A stretch of DNA of 64,000 nt from Christensenella tenuis (GTDB lineage Bacteria > Bacillota > Clostridia > Christensenellales > Christensenellaceae), in NCBI RefSeq assembly GCF_014287795.1, contig NZ_JACOON010000003.1, forward strand, positions 248,001-312,000. The letters run 5' to 3'. Below the pieces are notes generated by a model. It did no database searches and had not been told where the DNA came from. It saw nothing but the letters and a program-made list of their open reading frames with translations. Numbering within the stretch: the stretch's first letter is position 1; every line of letters begins with the position of its first letter. This document shows, piece after piece, positions 1 to 8,598 of the stretch. A program made the position numbers and the translations under genes.

Positions 1-18
1 TACCGTACCGCTGTTCAT
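1..18 (-). CDS. 5' end of an unidentified gene running off the left edge
   Basis: Only the first six codons (MNSGTV) are inside the window, so no function can be assigned. The start is supported by an AGGAGGT ribosome binding site (27-33, minus sense) eight bases before the ATG. A promoter at 209-238 and a terminator-like hairpin at 119-174 lie upstream in the same direction, which suggests a long, possibly regulated leader. Confidence 0.5.
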
Positions 19-118
19 CAACCAGTACCTCCTAATAATAATAACCCACGTACGGGCGATTGCTGAACACCTAAGCTTTAGTGCTCCGGTATAACAAGCT
101 GAAACCCGGCCATGAAAC

Positions 119-174
119 AAAAAACACATATTTTGCAAAGCATCTATCGTAATAAATGACTTGCAAAATATGTG
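119..174 (-). terminator. terminator or attenuator hairpin in the leader of the edge gene
   Basis: A perfect 14-bp inverted repeat (CACATATTTTGCAA at 125-138, TTGCAAAATATGTG at 161-174) encloses a 22-nt loop. In the minus direction it is followed by six T residues (119-124). It sits about 30 nt after the predicted start point of the promoter at 209-238 and about 100 nt before the next start codon. It would therefore end a short RNA of about 85 nt or act as an attenuator. Confidence 0.55.
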
Positions 175-208
175 AAATCATTAATACTACATTCGAACTG
201 CTAAATTG

Positions 209-238
209 AATATAGCATGAAATAGATTAATTTGTCAA
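209..238 (-). promoter_or_regulatory. sigma-A type promoter
   Basis: On the minus strand there is a perfect -35 TTGACA (233-238), an 18-bp spacer and a -10 TATATT (209-214). It points toward the hairpin at 119-174 and the gene starting at 18. Confidence 0.6.
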
Positions 239-596
239 GCATTCTCTGCCATTTCTAGAAATTTTTGACAAAGCTGGTAAAAGCCGTCATTGCCTGCTGG
301 ACAGGCGGTTTTCTGGCTAAGGCGTTTCCCGTCCCTCACCAAGAAAACATAATAAAACGTTCTCCGGTGCCGGATCGCAAAATCCGGTTTCGAAAGCCGT
401 TTCCGCTCCGGGCAATTCACTGCAAAGGCCAAGCTATAAAGTCTTTATTTTGTTTCAAATTTATGCGTTACTTTTGTGGAGCCATCCAGTTTCTTTTTTC
501 TATTGCCCTTTCATTCCTTTTGTTTCCATCCGTGTATTTGCTCAATGTGTGCGTCATTTTTTTATTTCTACAGCGTTTTTTGAACCAATTCCATCC

Positions 597-750
597 CTAT
601 ACTGCGTTTGCTTTTAAGCTTGGTCGGCTTTTTTGTTCCTTCAGTTCTCCCGCCTTAATTTTGGAATCCAATTTGTCCAACTTTTCCGCTGCTTTTTTGT
701 TCGTTTGCGGCGTCTTCCCGCAGGCGGTTGATTCTTTCTTCGTTATACAT
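597..750 (-). pseudogene. frameshifted small charged coiled-coil protein remnant
   Basis: A GGAGG site eight bases before an ATG at 750 opens a frame starting MYNEERINRLRED, which stops at 655. In a neighbouring frame the translation continues as a lysine/glutamate-rich helix (KKAAEKLDKLDSKIKAGE) to a stop at 597. Joined by one frameshift, the two parts resemble the small charged coiled-coil proteins (DUF3847 style) found beside mobilisation genes. No relaxase is recognisable beside it. The rest of 240-1030 shows no supported gene. Confidence 0.3.
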
Positions 751-1054
751 AGTTAATTCCTCCATTCTTTTGTCTCCGGATGATTTTTGTTCCGGTTCTT
801 GTTCCTTCATACTTACCTCGCTGTTTTCCCATAAACAGGCGTATATTCTTATTTTTTCGGTAAACCCCGTTTTTTCGCTTTATAAAAGGGTTTCTCCTGT
901 TATGTCCCGATCGCATGAAAATTCAGTGACCTGCCCCTCCTCCCTTTGCATTCCGCATTCCAGAAGATTAAAGATTTCATGAAACGGTTTACGCTAAACT
1001 GGAAACGGTTAATCATAGGATGCAAATCATTTGAATGAAATGGAGGATTTCAAA

Positions 1055-1555
1055 ATGAAACAAAATAATATTTTAAATCTGATTCTGGGCATCATCCTTT
1101 TTATTGTCGGTATTGCCCTGTTGGCGAACCCTGTCGGCGGAATGGAGGTCATCATACTGATTCTGGGAATTATTATGATTGCTTATGGCGTCATTACCAT
1201 TATCTCCAACTACAGTAAGCGTATGGAAAATTCCGGTGTATTCGGCGCATATACGATCCCCGTTATTGCTGCTATCCTCGGAATCCTGCTAATCATTTTC
1301 CGCGGCCCCACAGCCGGTATTGTCCTGCCCCTGATCATTGGCATCTGGATGATTGTAAATGGCGTCATCACCCTGATCAGCGCCCCGAACAGCAGCATGG
1401 CATCCAAAATTTTAGCTATCATCACCGTCATTCTTGGTATTATTGTGCTGATCTGTATGGCGGCAGGCGCTAATTTCCTCGGGACACTGCTTGGCATTTT
1501 CCTAATTATTTTTGGAATCATCACCGTGGTTCAATGGTTCTCCGGCAAAAAATAA
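1055..1555 (+). CDS. DUF308 (HdeD-like) small membrane protein
   Basis: A 166-residue, almost wholly hydrophobic protein with about six membrane segments, several glycine-rich (LNLILGIILFIVGIALL near the N-terminus). This is the layout of the DUF308/HdeD family, whose Gram-positive members have no firmly known function; HdeD itself is linked to acid resistance in enterobacteria. The ATG at 1055 is preferred over the TTG at 1031 because GGAGG lies eight bases before it. It appears monocistronic, with a terminator directly after it. Confidence 0.75.
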   Translation: MKQNNILNLILGIILFIVGIALLANPVGGMEVIILILGIIMIAYGVITIISNYSKRMENSGVFGAYTIPVIAAILGILLIIFRGPTAGIVLPLIIGIWMIVNGVITLISAPNSSMASKILAIITVILGIIVLICMAAGANFLGTLLGIFLIIFGIITVVQWFSGKK

Positions 1556-1585
1556 GTATTTCTACCCGGTACTGAATACGGCCAG

Positions 1586-1625
1586 AAAGGGCGGCATACT
1601 TTTTGAAGTGTACCGCCTTTTCTTT
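1586..1625 (+). terminator. Rho-independent terminator after the DUF308 gene
   Basis: A GC-rich stem around GGCGG / CCGCC with outer A/T pairs and a loop near 1600-1607 is followed by TTTTCTTTTC. It begins about 30 bases after the DUF308 stop codon. Confidence 0.75.
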
Positions 1626-1816
1626 TCATTGCTTTGTTCAAATAACATAAGCATCATAAGTCTTTTCTTTTTGAGCAAATAAAACCATCAGTCGGGCTTT
1701 TGCGGTATAAACGGCAAAAAGTTTCCCCCGTTTGGCAGCGCATGGAATTGTCTTCTTCACTTCAAATAAGATATCCGGTAAATATGTATTAAAACAGCTC
1801 ATGTAATATGGTTTTA

Positions 1817-1825
1817 TGCTATAAT
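1817..1825 (+). promoter_or_regulatory. extended -10 promoter of the EIIC-EAL gene
   Basis: TGCTATAAT (1817-1825) is a perfect extended -10 element (TGnTATAAT), lying 26 bases before the proposed start codon. No good -35 hexamer is seen, which is usual for extended -10 promoters. Confidence 0.55.
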
Positions 1826-1851
1826 ATAAAATACTACATATTGAGTATAGG

Positions 1852-4005
1852 TTGGGCGCTATAGTGTTTCACACGGTCGCAAAATTTTTTCGCGGATTTC
1901 TGGATGCTATTGAAAACAGCAAGATATCCCGTGCAATCCGCAAAGGCCTGATAACCGCAATACCGATCCTTATGATTGGATCGGTCGCGCTTATTTTGTT
2001 GAGTCTGCCAATTGACGCCTATCAGGACTTTCTTACTTCATCTGCCGGGGCAGTTTTTCATCAGATATTGAGCCTCGTCCACAGCGCTGCGTTCGACTTT
2101 CTGGCAATCGTTTTCCTGATTACGATCAGTTATAGTTATGCGCAGTTATACAGCAATAAAATGTCGATGAGGATTGGCGTGCCCATCCTTTCCCTTTGCT
2201 GTTTTATGATTATGTCCGGCACAGGCACGGAAAGTTTTTCCATATCGAATTTTGGTGTAAACGGGCTTTTTATCGCAATTCTCACAGCGATTTTTTCCAG
2301 CGTGCTTTTTATCAAACTGGCCTCTGTCCCGAAATTGACCCCACAAATTTATGCGGATGGAACGGATCACGATTTCAACGCCGTATTTTCCATGATCGTC
2401 CCCGGGGCTCTCGTGCTTTTGATCTTTGCTTCCTTCAACTATGTGCTGGTCAATGTTTTGGGAGCAGGGAACCTATCTGATTTTCTGGCCGATACGATGA
2501 TAACTCTTTTTATGGATCTTGGAAAAGGCCTGCTTTCAGGAATACTCTTCGTCTTTTTCTTGGGAACCTTCTGGTTTTTCGGGATACATGGCGGGAATGT
2601 TATGGACAATGTTTCCCAGCAGTTTTTCGCGGGCAATGTGGATATCAATACCGCAAACATCTCCGCGGGACTTCCACCCACGGAAATATTGAGCAAAACC
2701 TTTTTTGACGTGTTTGTGTTCATGGGCGGCTGCGGAACCATTCTTTGTCTCGTGATAGCAGTCTTCTTATTTTCCCGTAGGCGGAGCATCAAAGATATTG
2801 CCAGAATGGGAATCGGACCAACCCTATTCAATATCAACGAATTTGTCATCTTTGGTTTACCGGTGGTGCTGAACCCTGTTTTTTTCATTCCTTTTGTCGT
2901 AACGCCTATCGTGATCACGGCTGTTTCCTATTTCGCCGTTTATCTCGGGCTTGTTCCTTATGTGACGCAAGCTGTGGAATGGACGACTCCGGCGATTTTA
3001 AGCGGATATGTGGCAACGGGTTCTGTTGCCGGAAGCCTGCTGCAGATTATAAATATTGCAATCGGCGTATTGATCTATCGTCCATTCATCAGGTTGTACG
3101 AAAAGAAACAGGTTGTTAATATGAAAAAGGATATCCGGGAGTTAGCCGATATTCTCGCCAGTTCAGAAAAGGAAAACAGACCGCCTTGGCTTCTGGACCG
3201 CAACGATCACCTTGGATCTGTCGCAAAAATGTTGGCGGCGGACTTGCGCCACGCTGTCAAAAAACATAAATTAATACTTTATTATCAGCCCCAGGTGAGA
3301 AGTACCGGGGAATGCTTCGGTGTGGAGGCTCTGCTTCGCTGGGAACATGAAATCGCAGGTTTTGTCGCGCCGCCGCTTATGATAGAGCTTGCCCGGGAAG
3401 CAAATTTCCTTGCTGAACTGGAACAGGAAATCTTAGAAATGGCCTGCACGGACCTGTGCGTATTTTATGAAAAACTGGGCGCAAAATTCGAGCTTTCCCT
3501 CAATGTGACTCCCGATATGTTAAAATCCAAAAATTTTTATGGCGTACTACAGGATATCATGCAGAAAAACCGGCTCGATCCACGCAGCCTATGGATCGAA
3601 GTAACCGAGCAGGCCGTGCTTTCCGATACGCCCGAACTGGTCCAGACGATTGAACGGCTGCGTCAGGCGGGTTATAACCTCTCGCTTGACGATTTTGGCA
3701 TGGGGCATACATCGCTGCTTTATTTGCAGAACAATCAGTTTGACCAAGTAAAGCTCGATGGGTCGATTGTCCGGGATATGCTGCAAAACAAAAGGTCGTG
3801 CGATATCATTTCCTCTATTGTCAGCCTGGGAAAATCGCTTCATTTTTCCGTATTGGCGGAATATGTCGAAGTGCCGGAACAGCGCGATAAGTTGCTGGCT
3901 CTCGGTTGCAATGAGTTTCAGGGATACCTCTTCAGCAGGCCGCTTCCGCAGGATGAATTAATCAGCCTGGTCAAAAGGTGGCGGGAGCGGCTGAAAAAAG
4001 CTTAA
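1852..4005 (+). CDS. PTS EIIC-like membrane domain fused to an EAL c-di-GMP phosphodiesterase
   Basis: 717 residues. The first ~415 form a multi-span membrane region resembling the EIIC permease of lactose/cellobiose-type PTS transporters. After a linker, residues ~460-710 form an EAL domain. The usual catalytic and metal-binding motifs are visible: EALLRW, LSLNVTP, WIEVTE, DDFGMGHTSL, VKLD, AEYVE and QGYLFSRPL. The domain should therefore hydrolyse c-di-GMP to pGpG. No EIIA or EIIB gene lies nearby, so the EIIC part is more likely a membrane sugar sensor than a transporter (inference). The TTG at 1852 is used; a GTG at 1864 is an alternative, and neither has a strong ribosome binding site. 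Confidence 0.85.
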   Translation: MGAIVFHTVAKFFRGFLDAIENSKISRAIRKGLITAIPILMIGSVALILLSLPIDAYQDFLTSSAGAVFHQILSLVHSAAFDFLAIVFLITISYSYAQLYSNKMSMRIGVPILSLCCFMIMSGTGTESFSISNFGVNGLFIAILTAIFSSVLFIKLASVPKLTPQIYADGTDHDFNAVFSMIVPGALVLLIFASFNYVLVNVLGAGNLSDFLADTMITLFMDLGKGLLSGILFVFFLGTFWFFGIHGGNVMDNVSQQFFAGNVDINTANISAGLPPTEILSKTFFDVFVFMGGCGTILCLVIAVFLFSRRRSIKDIARMGIGPTLFNINEFVIFGLPVVLNPVFFIPFVVTPIVITAVSYFAVYLGLVPYVTQAVEWTTPAILSGYVATGSVAGSLLQIINIAIGVLIYRPFIRLYEKKQVVNMKKDIRELADILASSEKENRPPWLLDRNDHLGSVAKMLAADLRHAVKKHKLILYYQPQVRSTGECFGVEALLRWEHEIAGFVAPPLMIELAREANFLAELEQEILEMACTDLCVFYEKLGAKFELSLNVTPDMLKSKNFYGVLQDIMQKNRLDPRSLWIEVTEQAVLSDTPELVQTIERLRQAGYNLSLDDFGMGHTSLLYLQNNQFDQVKLDGSIVRDMLQNKRSCDIISSIVSLGKSLHFSVLAEYVEVPEQRDKLLALGCNEFQGYLFSRPLPQDELISLVKRWRERLKKA

Positions 4006-4082
4006 TTATTTGATAACATTTTTTAATTAATAAAACATTGTATCTTTTTACCGAAACCACTGTTACGATTGAAGGCCGGTTT

Positions 4083-5627
4083 GCGCCCCCTGCGAAGGGA
4101 GCGACACCAGTCCATCGGGCTTTACGAGACCGTGAAGCAATTTCAATCCACGCTCCCACGAAGGGAGCGACCAAAGAGTACACCGTTTCCGGCACGCTTA
4201 TGGTATTTCAATCCACGCCCCCTGCGAAGGGAGCGACTTAGATACCTCCATGCCGCTTGCAACGAACGCCTATTTCAATCCACGCTCCCACGAAGGGAGC
4301 GACACCCCACAACTCCCGATACATTACTTGTCCTTGTATTTCAATCCACGCTCCCACGAAGGGAGCGACTAGAGGGGCTAACCTAACCGCCCATGTCGGC
4401 TACATTTCAATCCACGCTCTCACGAAGGGAGCGACAATCAAGGAACACCGGGAAAAACGAAGCATTAATGCATTTCAATCCACGCTCCCACGAAGGGAGC
4501 GACTCAATAATTTGCCGGGCGGCGATTACACAGTTACCATTTCAATCCACGCTCCCACGAAGGGAGCGACGCGCCGCGCGGCCTTTTCGTCGCCCTCCAC
4601 CTGATATTTCAATCCACGCTCCCACGAAGGGAGCGACGCCCCGAGCACCGGCGATCCGGTAGATGTTAAGGTATTTCAATCCACGCTCCCACGAAGGGAG
4701 CGACGGCATATAACCTATATTTTTCCGACGAAGAAATATTTCAATCCACGCTCCCACGAAGGGAGCGACGCCCTGTCCCGCCTTTCATGTACCTACCATG
4801 TACCTATTTCAATCCACGCTCCCACGAAGGGAGCGACCATCTTGGGCTTGAGGGGGACGGAGCCGTGCAGATATTTCAATCCACGCTCCCACGAAGGGAG
4901 CGACGAGAATAATTCTTGCAGAAGATCAGCGGCATACTGTATTTCAATCCACGCTCCCACGAAGGGAGCGACTCCTGACTATCGGGCAATCCCGGTCTGC
5001 CAATATTTCAATCCACGCTCCCACGAAGGGAGCGACGAAGAATTGTTTGCAGAGGAATTTCCTGAATTCATTTCAATCCACGCTCCCACGAAGGGAGCGA
5101 CATCATTGCAATTGCTACATCGGTAGGCATCATAATTTCAATCCACGCTCCCACGAAGGGAGCGACTTTTTTGAGCGAAGAGGATGGCCTTTGACATATA
5201 TTTCAATCCACGCTCCCACGAAGGGAGCGACTAAATTCCTGCTCGTTGGCTCGGATATACTCAAGATTTCAATCCACGCTCCCACGAAGGGAGCGACCAA
5301 GCCAAGCCGGGAGGGACAAAGTCTTTTTGACATTTCAATCCACGCTCCCACGAAGGGAGCGACGACCTGTTCCCCGGAATGCAGGCGCATACGCAGATTT
5401 CAATCCACGCTCCCACGAAGGGAGCGACGCAGCGATTGCAATAGATCACGCGGATAAAAAGAATTTCAATCCACGCTCCCACGAAGGGAGCGACGCACCA
5501 AGCAGCATTGTCCCGCGCCGCTTCCAGGCATTTCAATCCACGCTCCCACGAAGGGAGCGACCTTATCGCACCGTAGGCACGGTAACTAAAATAGAATTTC
5601 AATCCACGCTCCCACGAAGGGAGCGAC
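4083..5627 (-). CRISPR. type I-C CRISPR array, 23 clear repeats plus one decayed repeat
   Basis: The 32-bp repeat reads, in transcribed (minus) sense, GTCGCTCCCTTCGTGGGAGC followed by GTGGATTGAAAT, a typical type I-C repeat with an internal hairpin. Repeats start at 4140, 4205, 4272, 4338, 4404, then about every 66 bp to 5596. Spacers are 32-36 bp and all differ. The leader-proximal (newest) end is on the right at 5627, next to cas2. Decay is confined to the left, old end. The repeat at 4205 is 33 bp with a GCCCCCTGCG core, the one at 4404 has one substitution, and at 4083-4105 only the 3' core remains, with the same variant core. No spacer visibly matches this window. Confidence 0.97.
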
Positions 5628-5780
5628 CGCAAGATATGCTCAAAAAAAAGATTGAATAAGCCTATCTTGCGTCTGGCAAATTATCAGTTCCTTGATAATG
5701 CCCATTTTGTCTTTCAAAAATTCGTATTTAAGGTGCGAACATTCCAGGCATTTTATGTCTGCCTTGGGTTCGCACCCACC
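5628..5780 (-). promoter_or_regulatory. CRISPR leader with two inverted repeats
   Basis: This AT-rich stretch lies between the last repeat and the cas2 stop codon, where a type I-C leader is expected. Touching the first repeat is a 9-bp inverted repeat, CGCAAGATA (5628-5636) and TATCTTGCG (5663-5671). Next to cas2 is a longer hairpin, GGTGCGAAC (5732-5740) and GTTCGCACC (5768-5776), with an inner AGGCA/TGCCT pair. The array promoter and Cas1-Cas2 recognition signals should be here. Confidence 0.7.
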
Positions 5781-6071
5781 CTATAGGATTAAATCTCCTT
5801 CCAAGTCGATGCTGGGTTTAGCCCCCACATGAATAACTTTCTCGGAATAATGATTGCCAAGGTTATAAAACCGAAGGCTATCTGTCTCTGTATTTATCAT
5901 GCCCTTTAACTCGTTTTGCAATTTGAGGAACTGGCTCCAGTCAATATTGCACTCGAAAACAGAATTTTGTACCCGCTGCCCATAAGACAGGCATTTCCTG
6001 GCAACACGGGCAAGCCGTCTCCTTCCGGCAGCTGTATCTGTCGAAACGTCATACGTCAATAAAACAAGCAT
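5781..6071 (-). CDS. cas2: CRISPR-associated endonuclease Cas2, type I-C
   Basis: 96 residues, the usual Cas2 length. It starts MLVLLTYDVST, the ferredoxin-like first strand with the conserved aspartate (YDV), and continues with the arginine-rich ARVARKCLSYGQRVQNSVFE typical of type I-C Cas2. Cas2 is the central dimer of the Cas1-Cas2 integrase that inserts new spacers. It is the last gene of the cas operon, 12 bases after cas1 and directly before the leader. Confidence 0.96.
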   Translation of the reverse strand: MLVLLTYDVSTDTAAGRRRLARVARKCLSYGQRVQNSVFECNIDWSQFLKLQNELKGMINTETDSLRFYNLGNHYSEKVIHVGAKPSIDLEGDLIL

Positions 6072-6083
6072 TTATCTTTTCCT

Positions 6084-7112
6084 TTACTTCCATAAAAATG
6101 GCGGATAGCCATCCAGATCCCCTCTTATGGCCCGTGCCAGCAGCAACGCCTGGCAATAGGGAACCAGGCCCCATTCAACTTTCTCTTTCAAAAATGGATG
6201 TGTGATTTCTTCTTTTTTGCGGTTTTGCCAGGCCGACAGAAATCTTTTGCGGGCAGAGATAGACAAATAAACTGCGCCCGAACTTTGAAACTCAAAATCC
6301 GCTTCGTTTATTTCTCCTCTGTTTATGAGAGACAAAACAAACCGGTCCGCATAGTGGGGACGCAGTTCTTCCATTAAATCCAGGGCAAGGGACGCTCTCC
6401 CCGGCCTGTCTGCGTGCAAGAATCCCACATAGCTGTCCAGGCCAACAACTTCAAGTGCATGCCTGCATTCGCTGGCCAAAAGCGTATAAGCAAAGGACAA
6501 CATTGCGTTAACTGCGTCGGTAGGCGGACGCCGGTTTCGATTCCTTAATGCAAAAAATTTTTTGTTCTGCAAAATCAATTCATCAAACGCCAAAAAATAG
6601 CGGTGCGCCGCATTCCCCTCAATAGCACGAAGTTTTTCTTCGTTATCAATCTCCAGGACTTGTTTCAGTTGACTGCTGATAAATTCACTTTGCTTTTTCA
6701 ACAGTTCTGCATCAAGCCTTAAGGAATAATCTCTTACGCCACGTTCCATCACCCATTTTTGATTATGGAGCTTTCCAAAAATGAAACTTCTTGCATAGTT
6801 TACCGCACGAGTATCGTCGGCGATGCGGTACTGCTCTCTCCGCAACAATACATTACCGCTGGATTCGCCATGAAAGGTTCCTAAATACTTTCCATACTCG
6901 TTCAGGAAACTGACCGATATCTTCCTCTTCACACATTCCCCTAAAAGCTGCGGCGTCGCTCCAAAATAATTAAAGAGAACTATTTGCTCTAAATTCAGCA
7001 GTGGTACACGCAGCGCAACTTCACCGTCTATATAGACGCAAACATTGTCTGCATCAAGGTTCACCCTTGAATCTGGTTGAACGACAAAAAGAACATTCAG
7101 CAGCTTCCTCAT
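6084..7112 (-). CDS. cas1: CRISPR-associated endonuclease Cas1, type I-C
   Basis: 342 residues. The N-terminal beta domain starts MRKLLNVLFVVQPDSRV, as in type I-C Cas1. The conserved metal ligands of the integrase site are visible as IEGNAAHRYF (Glu), GFLHADRPGR (His) and DLMEELRP (acidic). With Cas2 and Cas4 it acquires spacers. It overlaps the end of cas4 by four bases, indicating translational coupling. Confidence 0.97.
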   Translation of the reverse strand: MRKLLNVLFVVQPDSRVNLDADNVCVYIDGEVALRVPLLNLEQIVLFNYFGATPQLLGECVKRKISVSFLNEYGKYLGTFHGESSGNVLLRREQYRIADDTRAVNYARSFIFGKLHNQKWVMERGVRDYSLRLDAELLKKQSEFISSQLKQVLEIDNEEKLRAIEGNAAHRYFLAFDELILQNKKFFALRNRNRRPPTDAVNAMLSFAYTLLASECRHALEVVGLDSYVGFLHADRPGRASLALDLMEELRPHYADRFVLSLINRGEINEADFEFQSSGAVYLSISARKRFLSAWQNRKKEEITHPFLKEKVEWGLVPYCQALLLARAIRGDLDGYPPFLWK

Positions 7113-7768
7113 TCAATATGCGCCTCCATATATTTCTTTGCGGAATTTCCGGACTTTTGGCTTAATCCAGGCAGACAAATATCTTTTATACTGCAGCTTT
7201 GACAATGCTTTTTCTTTACCGCCTCCGGCGTATGTTTTCTTGAAAACAGCTCGTGCATTGCTTGTACGGTTTTGTCCAATTCCCCTCGCAATACCGGTGT
7301 AAATGAAACTATTTCCCTTTTGCGGGGCTCGCCGTAGAATAAAGCGCCTTCTTCAATTTTTGTACACAGCATTTCTTCAAGGCAAACCGCCTGGGCGCAA
7401 AGCTGCAGCCTGTCGCAGTCGTCCAATTTGGTTTTTCCGCGTTTATATTCCACAGGATAGGGCAGCCACAAACCAGGATATCCCCTTAAGGATATCCCAT
7501 TTTTTGATTTGCGGAATTCTACGACATCGCATTCGCCTGAAACGCCAAGCTCTGCAGAGCGGACTTTCAAGGCACGGAAGATGATGAGGCCGCCGCGCTT
7601 TTCAACGTCATTGCCTCCGTGTGCTTTTGTATGCATGATCCTGCCGCCGGCAGTGAGATAGTTTTCGCTCCACTGTTCTTCCACGTGGATCAAGGCCCAC
7701 TGCCGGGGGCAAAAAGCGTAATGTTGTATGCCGGAGAGCAGCAAATAGTCTTCTTCCCTGTAAGTCAT
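7109..7768 (-). CDS. cas4: CRISPR-associated Cas4 nuclease, type I-C
   Basis: 219 residues. The iron-sulfur cysteines are visible: one in HYAFCPRQWALIHVE near the N-terminus and a C-terminal group in HCQSCSIKDICLP. The nuclease core includes YPVEYKRGK (the QxK-like motif). In type I-C, Cas4 works with Cas1-Cas2 to choose and trim PAM-containing prespacers. It overlaps cas7 and cas1 by four bases each. Confidence 0.95.
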   Translation of the reverse strand: MTYREEDYLLLSGIQHYAFCPRQWALIHVEEQWSENYLTAGGRIMHTKAHGGNDVEKRGGLIIFRALKVRSAELGVSGECDVVEFRKSKNGISLRGYPGLWLPYPVEYKRGKTKLDDCDRLQLCAQAVCLEEMLCTKIEEGALFYGEPRKREIVSFTPVLRGELDKTVQAMHELFSRKHTPEAVKKKHCQSCSIKDICLPGLSQKSGNSAKKYMEAHIE

Positions 7769-8598
7769 CCTTCTATTATTTCCGGGCTTAGCCCATCGAG
7801 ATCGCAGATCGTAACCTTGCCATCAGAATCAACTTTTACGCTGTTATGAACCTTGGCAGATGAATACTGCCCGGATTTGCTGTTGTGCACGAACCATACG
7901 ACCTCAAGCACCTGCATTGAGCCGCTGGGGCGGGCTGACGACTCATCTCCCTCAAACAAAGAAGCAAGGGCATTTTTAACAGCAAGCGCGTCTTCCTCCG
8001 AAAAACCGGTTTTCTGGGCAAGCTGGGGACTAATACTACCATAGGTAACGTATACGGCATTGCTCACACGGTGCTTCATACCCATTGTATCGGATGATTT
8101 CTTTCCGTCCTGCGTTGTTTCACTGTTCACAGATTTGGTGATTTGGATAGATTCGACAACAACCGGTTCCGTGCTGAAAGCAGACTGTATGCTTACCGGA
8201 CCTCTTATGCCCAGCGAAACCTCCGCGGTATCCTTCCCTTTTTTAAATGCGAAAACCTGTCCAAAAGAGCGGACGTCCATCCATTTTTCGCATACCTTTT
8301 GCGCCACGATCTCTTTGGATTTCTGTTCCTCTTTGCTCAATGTGGAAAGAAAGGAATTAAAACGGTCCGAGAGGGATTTTTTGCCGTCGGTATTGCTCTC
8401 GTCCATTTGAACAAAAATCTCGTTCCCGGAATTCTGCAGTTGGTTGCGGATTTTTCGCTTCAGGCAAACGTCCGACACTTCCCCCAGCCCATCGCTGTTT
8501 GTGCGGGGCCTGTTTCCTCCAAGCGGATCGCCATTTGGATTAGCGTTTTTTACCGTGAATATAAGTGCAAAGTCGATTTTATTCTGTAATACTGCCAT
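7765..8598 (-). CDS. cas7: Cascade backbone protein Cas7 (Csd2), type I-C
   Basis: 277 residues, starting MAVLQNKIDFALIFTVKNAN and then PNGDPLGGNRPR, the family signature. Several Cas7 copies coat the crRNA along the type I-C effector complex. The ATG at 8598 is chosen because GGAGG lies nine bases upstream; a longer frame to 8667 runs inside cas8c and lacks a ribosome binding site. It overlaps the cas8c end by 20 bases. Confidence 0.95.
   Translation of the reverse strand: MAVLQNKIDFALIFTVKNANPNGDPLGGNRPRTNSDGLGEVSDVCLKRKIRNQLQNSGNEIFVQMDESNTDGKKSLSDRFNSFLSTLSKEEQKSKEIVAQKVCEKWMDVRSFGQVFAFKKGKDTAEVSLGIRGPVSIQSAFSTEPVVVESIQITKSVNSETTQDGKKSSDTMGMKHRVSNAVYVTYGSISPQLAQKTGFSEEDALAVKNALASLFEGDESSARPSGSMQVLEVVWFVHNSKSGQYSSAKVHNSVKVDSDGKVTICDLDGLSPEIIEG

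Noticed and set aside
265..982. Two plus-strand open frames of 163 and 84 codons at the left edge
   Set aside because: Their translations are Phe/Leu-rich without domain patterns, lack ribosome binding sites and oppose a better minus-strand coiled-coil remnant.
4172..5595. Self-targeting spacers against the adjacent element
   Set aside because: I compared spacers by eye with the window and saw no match; a full search was not possible.
4038..5659. Many overlapping open frames with repeated peptide units such as HAPTKGAT or SLPSWERGLK
   Set aside because: They are translations of the CRISPR repeat units, not proteins.
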